In this document: positions 61,180 through 64,000 of the stretch, in pieces
Position numbering within the stretch: the stretch's first letter is position 1
How the letters are laid out: each line of letters begins with the position of its first letter
DNA from: Populus alba
Taxonomy: Eukaryota > Streptophyta > Magnoliopsida > Malpighiales > Salicaceae
Direction of reading: 5' to 3'
Assembly (NCBI RefSeq): GCF_005239225.2
Contig: NC_133302.1
Location: 2,542,001-2,606,000, forward strand
DNA: 64,000 nucleotides
Program-made: the position numbers and the translations under genes
Notes under the pieces: model-generated
Databases searched by the model: none
What the model was told of the DNA's origin: nothing
What the model saw: only the letters and a program-made list of their open reading frames with translations

Positions 61180-61463
61180 AGCATTAATCAGCAATAGAGA
61201 ATCCGTTGCTGATTCACAAAACTTGCAATGGAGAATCCGTTACTAGTTTTGCAACAGAAAATCTGTTGCTTACAGTTAGCAACGGATTATCCGTGGCTGC
61301 AAAATCAGCAACGGATAAATCCGTTACTAAAAAATCAACAACGACAAATCTGTATCTGATTTTTGTTGTTGCTGATTCCGTTACTAAATTGCTTTAGCAA
61401 CGGATTTTAGTAGTATTTGCAACGGAATAGTCCGTTGCTAATTACTACAATTTTTTAGTAGTG
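61180..61463 (-). mobile_element. CACTA transposon end
   Basis: Read on the minus strand from 61463 it begins CACTACTAAAAAATTGTAG, the terminal form of plant CACTA (En/Spm) elements, and is followed by many subterminal copies of 'agcaacggat' in both orientations (about nine in 250 bases). The opposite terminus is not found in the window, and the stretch before 61180 is unrelated, so it is one end of a truncated or rearranged element. No transposase is present. Confidence 0.8.
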
Positions 61464-61534
61464 AATATTCATCAAAATTTGGAACTTGAAAATATAAATT
61501 ACATCATGCATAATAATTAATAACTAGGTTGTCC
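61464..61534. other. Relic intron-like sequence before relic exon
   Basis: Shares 'aacttgaaaatataaattacatcatg' with 33640-33670 and 8350-8385, that is, with the sequence next to TNL exon 3 relics elsewhere. Non-coding. Confidence 0.5.
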
Positions 61535-61716
61535 AGCGGATGGAAAAGATGTCAAAGAGAATTCAATAAAACTTCCAAGCTTGGAAAATAATCTTCAAGC
61601 CAACAAATACATATAAACATGTTCGATGAAAGTATCGTATTGATTTGGAGCAACTTCAAGCATCTCTATGTAAAATGATCTTGTACTCTCACATCACCAA
61701 GGCCATTTCCGTCCTA
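61535..61716 (-). pseudogene. Relic LRR-leader exon beside TNL-5
   Basis: Counterpart of 8394-8571: 'gcggatggaaaagatgtcaaag', 'gatttggagcaacttcaagc' and 'gtaaaatgatcttgta' in the same order. The frame is broken. It ends 705 bases from the TNL-5 last exon. Confidence 0.75.
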
Positions 61717-62420
61717 AAAAACCATCAAATTTGAAAAGAAAGTTAAATGTGCATGATTGTACATGCACTTTGTTATTACGAACAAATTCCCATCACTTTT
61801 AATTAAAAAACTTACTTACGAACAAACTTACTTTATAATAATCTTTTTAATTTGTTTTAAAAATATCGAGTTTGAAATAAAATATAAAAACATTATTCAT
61901 TTTTTTATTTTAATGTAAAAAACAAAAATTAGTTTTCAATATTTTCTAAATAAACTAAAGTGATTTTAATAAAATATGTTAGTGATTGTTGGCTTTTTGT
62001 TTTTTCAAAAAAATAATTATTAAAGTTATAATTTATTTTGAAGTGATATTCGATAGATCTAATTATTAAAGATAATATTTATTTTTTATATTAAATAAGA
62101 AAAATATTATCATAAAATCAAGAAAAAAATAAAACCAAGGAGACTCTAAATATTTATTAAAAAATATTGTTAAAGATAATAGTTAATTTTTTAGATTAAA
62201 TAAGAAAAATGTAAGAATTAAAGATGATATTTAATCTCTTAAATTAAATAGAATAAAATAGAAATAACTAAAGGAAATATGTATTCTTACCAAAAAGCCT
62301 TAAATATTTAATATTTTTTTTATTAAAGATGATATTTAATTTTTTAGATTAAATAATAATAATAAAATCATTAAAGATAATATTTAATCTCATAAATTAA
62401 ATATAATAGAATAAAAATAA
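61717..62420. other. AT-rich tract beside TNL-5
   Basis: Non-coding; closely parallels 8572-9284 beside TNL-1, including the duplicated 'gtattcttaccaaaaagcctt' border copy (62280). Confidence 0.6.
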
Positions 62421-64000
62421 CTAAATGAAATATTTGTTCTTACCATCAAGTAGTAAATCGAGGCTATGTCCTTGTAGCTTCGCAAAGAAAAAGTCACTCC
62501 ATTGCTTAGGTGTAGACGCTGTGATTGAACCACAATGAGGATGAGGAAGCAGATGATATGGCGGTGGTGAAGGCATCACTATATCTCTTTCCCCTTCCAA
62601 CTCTTTAAATGAATCTGACTTCTTTGCGATCACATGGACCCCACATTCTTTAATGTAGAATGGAGGACGGTTGCGCGCCGCATCCTTTGTTGGCACTGAA
62701 GAAATGTATAGTTCCAATTCGCCATTTTTACAGTAATCTTCCATTGCCATTTCACTTCTACTTATGTATCTTATCCCTCCCGCAGTTCTTCGTGATCCAT
62801 AACCTTTAAACAATTGAATACCGTTGCTTTTATTTCTTATAATAATAATAATTTCAGTGTGGAAGTAATAAGGAGCATCCTTCTCAAATGGATGGACAGC
62901 CCAAAGAACTAAGCCATGGAAGGGTACTGGAGGTATATGGAATGACAGTGAGCATCCTTCTCCACTGTAGCTCATCCAATTTGGCATCTCACCAGGAACG
63001 CATTCAATACGATACCGGTGACGACCGTTGCAGATTGCCTGTATAAATATATTATCATTAAATCAAGAAAATAAAAAATAAAACCAGTCAGACTTTAAAT
63101 ATTTAATAAAAAAATATTATTAAATATAATATTTATTTTTTTAGATTAAATAAGAAAAATAAAAAATATTATTAAAGATGATATTTATTTTTTAAATAAA
63201 ATAATAATTATTATTATTATTACCTGTATACATATTGATTTCAAGGAATGCTGAGATTTTAGACACTAATCAATATGTGCCAATTATGTGTGTTTATTTT
63301 TGTGCGAAAAAGAGACCGAAAGAAATAGTACCTCAAAAACGCTCTTCGATAATTTATTTGGTGAATGACTGCAGTCACTAAAAAATATTATCCAGCTACC
63401 ATTACGTAGACGTTCGATGCCCTGAATCTCTTCTACCAAATAACTTTCATGTAGTTCTATAAATAGATTTTTTTTTGGTTTCGTTGGTACTTTTACTCTT
63501 TTCAATGATTTGCAATGAGATGCAGCCAACCAGTCTAAACTTGAGGGAAGATCTGGGATTGATACAAGATATTTGCATGCCTGAACAGACAACCACCTAA
63601 GCTTGGGAAGGGAGTCGATCCCAGAAGGCAGGCTAGAGAATTTGTTTCCACTTAGATCCAATTTTTTTAGAGAGGACAAACCCTTAAAATCAACACACTT
63701 AGCTGCGCGATCAGACAAACCACCATTAGAAAGCTTAAGACGTTTCACTGATATCCAGTCGGTGAAAGATGTTGGCAGCCAACGTTTCAAATTCAAACCA
63801 CCTGCTGAAATCAAAGAATTGTATCCACGCAATGATAAACTTCTGACATGCTTTAATTGTCCAATTGAAGAGAAAAATTGCTCATTTTCAATCCCATCAG
63901 CTAGCAGCTCGGTTAAGGATTCCATATCACTCATGCGTTCCGGCAATTTCTCAAGTTGTGAACACCCAGAAATATTCAGAGTTTGAAGAGATTTTACTTT
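62421..64000 (-). CDS. TNL-5: LRR and C-JID exons, cut by window end
   Basis: The 3' part of a TNL receptor; the TIR and NBS would lie beyond 64000. Exon 4 (64000-63332, entering in frame) has LRRs: 'LQTLNISGCSQLEKLPERM', 'LKKLDLSGNKFSSLPSGI', LRWLSVQACKYLVSIPDLP. Donor GAG|GTACTA at 63331, acceptor before 63038. Exon 5 (63038-62421) encodes the post-LRR C-JID-like domain (PNWMSYSGEGCSLSFHIPP, ending ...LLLDGKNKYFI). No stop or frameshift is seen in 429 codons. It is closest to TNL-1 in arrangement but differs at many LRR positions and by several indels in exon 5. A GTAAGAAC donor-like site at 62443 parallels that in TNL-1. Confidence 0.92.

Overview
This window looks like plant nuclear DNA, from a woody eudicot and plausibly a poplar or willow relative. 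The evidence is intron-rich TIR-NBS-LRR (TNL) genes with the usual five-exon layout, a plant MORN-repeat phosphatidylinositol phosphate kinase, Ty3/gypsy and LINE retrotransposons, a CACTA end, and very AT-rich spacers. The lineage is inferred from the TNL style only; nothing here fixes the species.

Layout: (1) 2.3-6.4 kb, plus strand: a full-length but disabled PIP5K gene (two stops in the MORN exon, several frameshifts, one late stop). (2) 9.3-13.3 kb, minus strand: TNL-1, the only TNL that is complete and intact in the window (five exons, about 1,127 residues). (3) 14-31.7 kb: a gene-poor spacer built from shuffled repeat modules, with orphan pieces of TNL 5' flank, a hAT-like MITE and a gypsy integrase relic. 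(4) 31.7-35.2 kb: decayed TNL-4, fused on its 5' side to a second, partial PIP5K copy. (5) 35.4-38.9 kb: a segment bounded by inverted repeats that holds a coding-like fragment, an orphan exon of a membrane protein, and a 2,386-bp solo LTR with a perfect 5-bp target duplication. That LTR carries a fragment of a TFIIH subunit (TFB4/p34) gene. (6) 39.4-48.4 kb, minus strand: TNL-2 (intact TIR and NBS exons, LRR exon broken by a LINE), fused to the remains of TNL-3. Intron 2 of TNL-3 hosts a young 5,465-bp Ty3/gypsy element. (7) 49-61.5 kb: a second spacer made of the same modules in a different order. (8) 62.4-64 kb: the 3' half of TNL-5, intact as far as the window shows.

How it fits together: the TNLs all lie on the minus strand, and three of the copies (1, 4, 5) are followed about 0.7 kb downstream by the same relic of an LRR-leader exon. 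This, with near-identical promoters for TNL-1 and TNL-2 and shared spacer modules, indicates tandem duplication of a TNL-plus-spacer unit, then deletion, fusion and transposon insertion. TNL-1 and TNL-5 are the candidate working immune receptors. TNL-2 could at most make a shortened TIR-NBS-LRR protein. No CRISPR array, operon or bacterial feature is present, and no tRNA or rRNA gene was recognised by eye.
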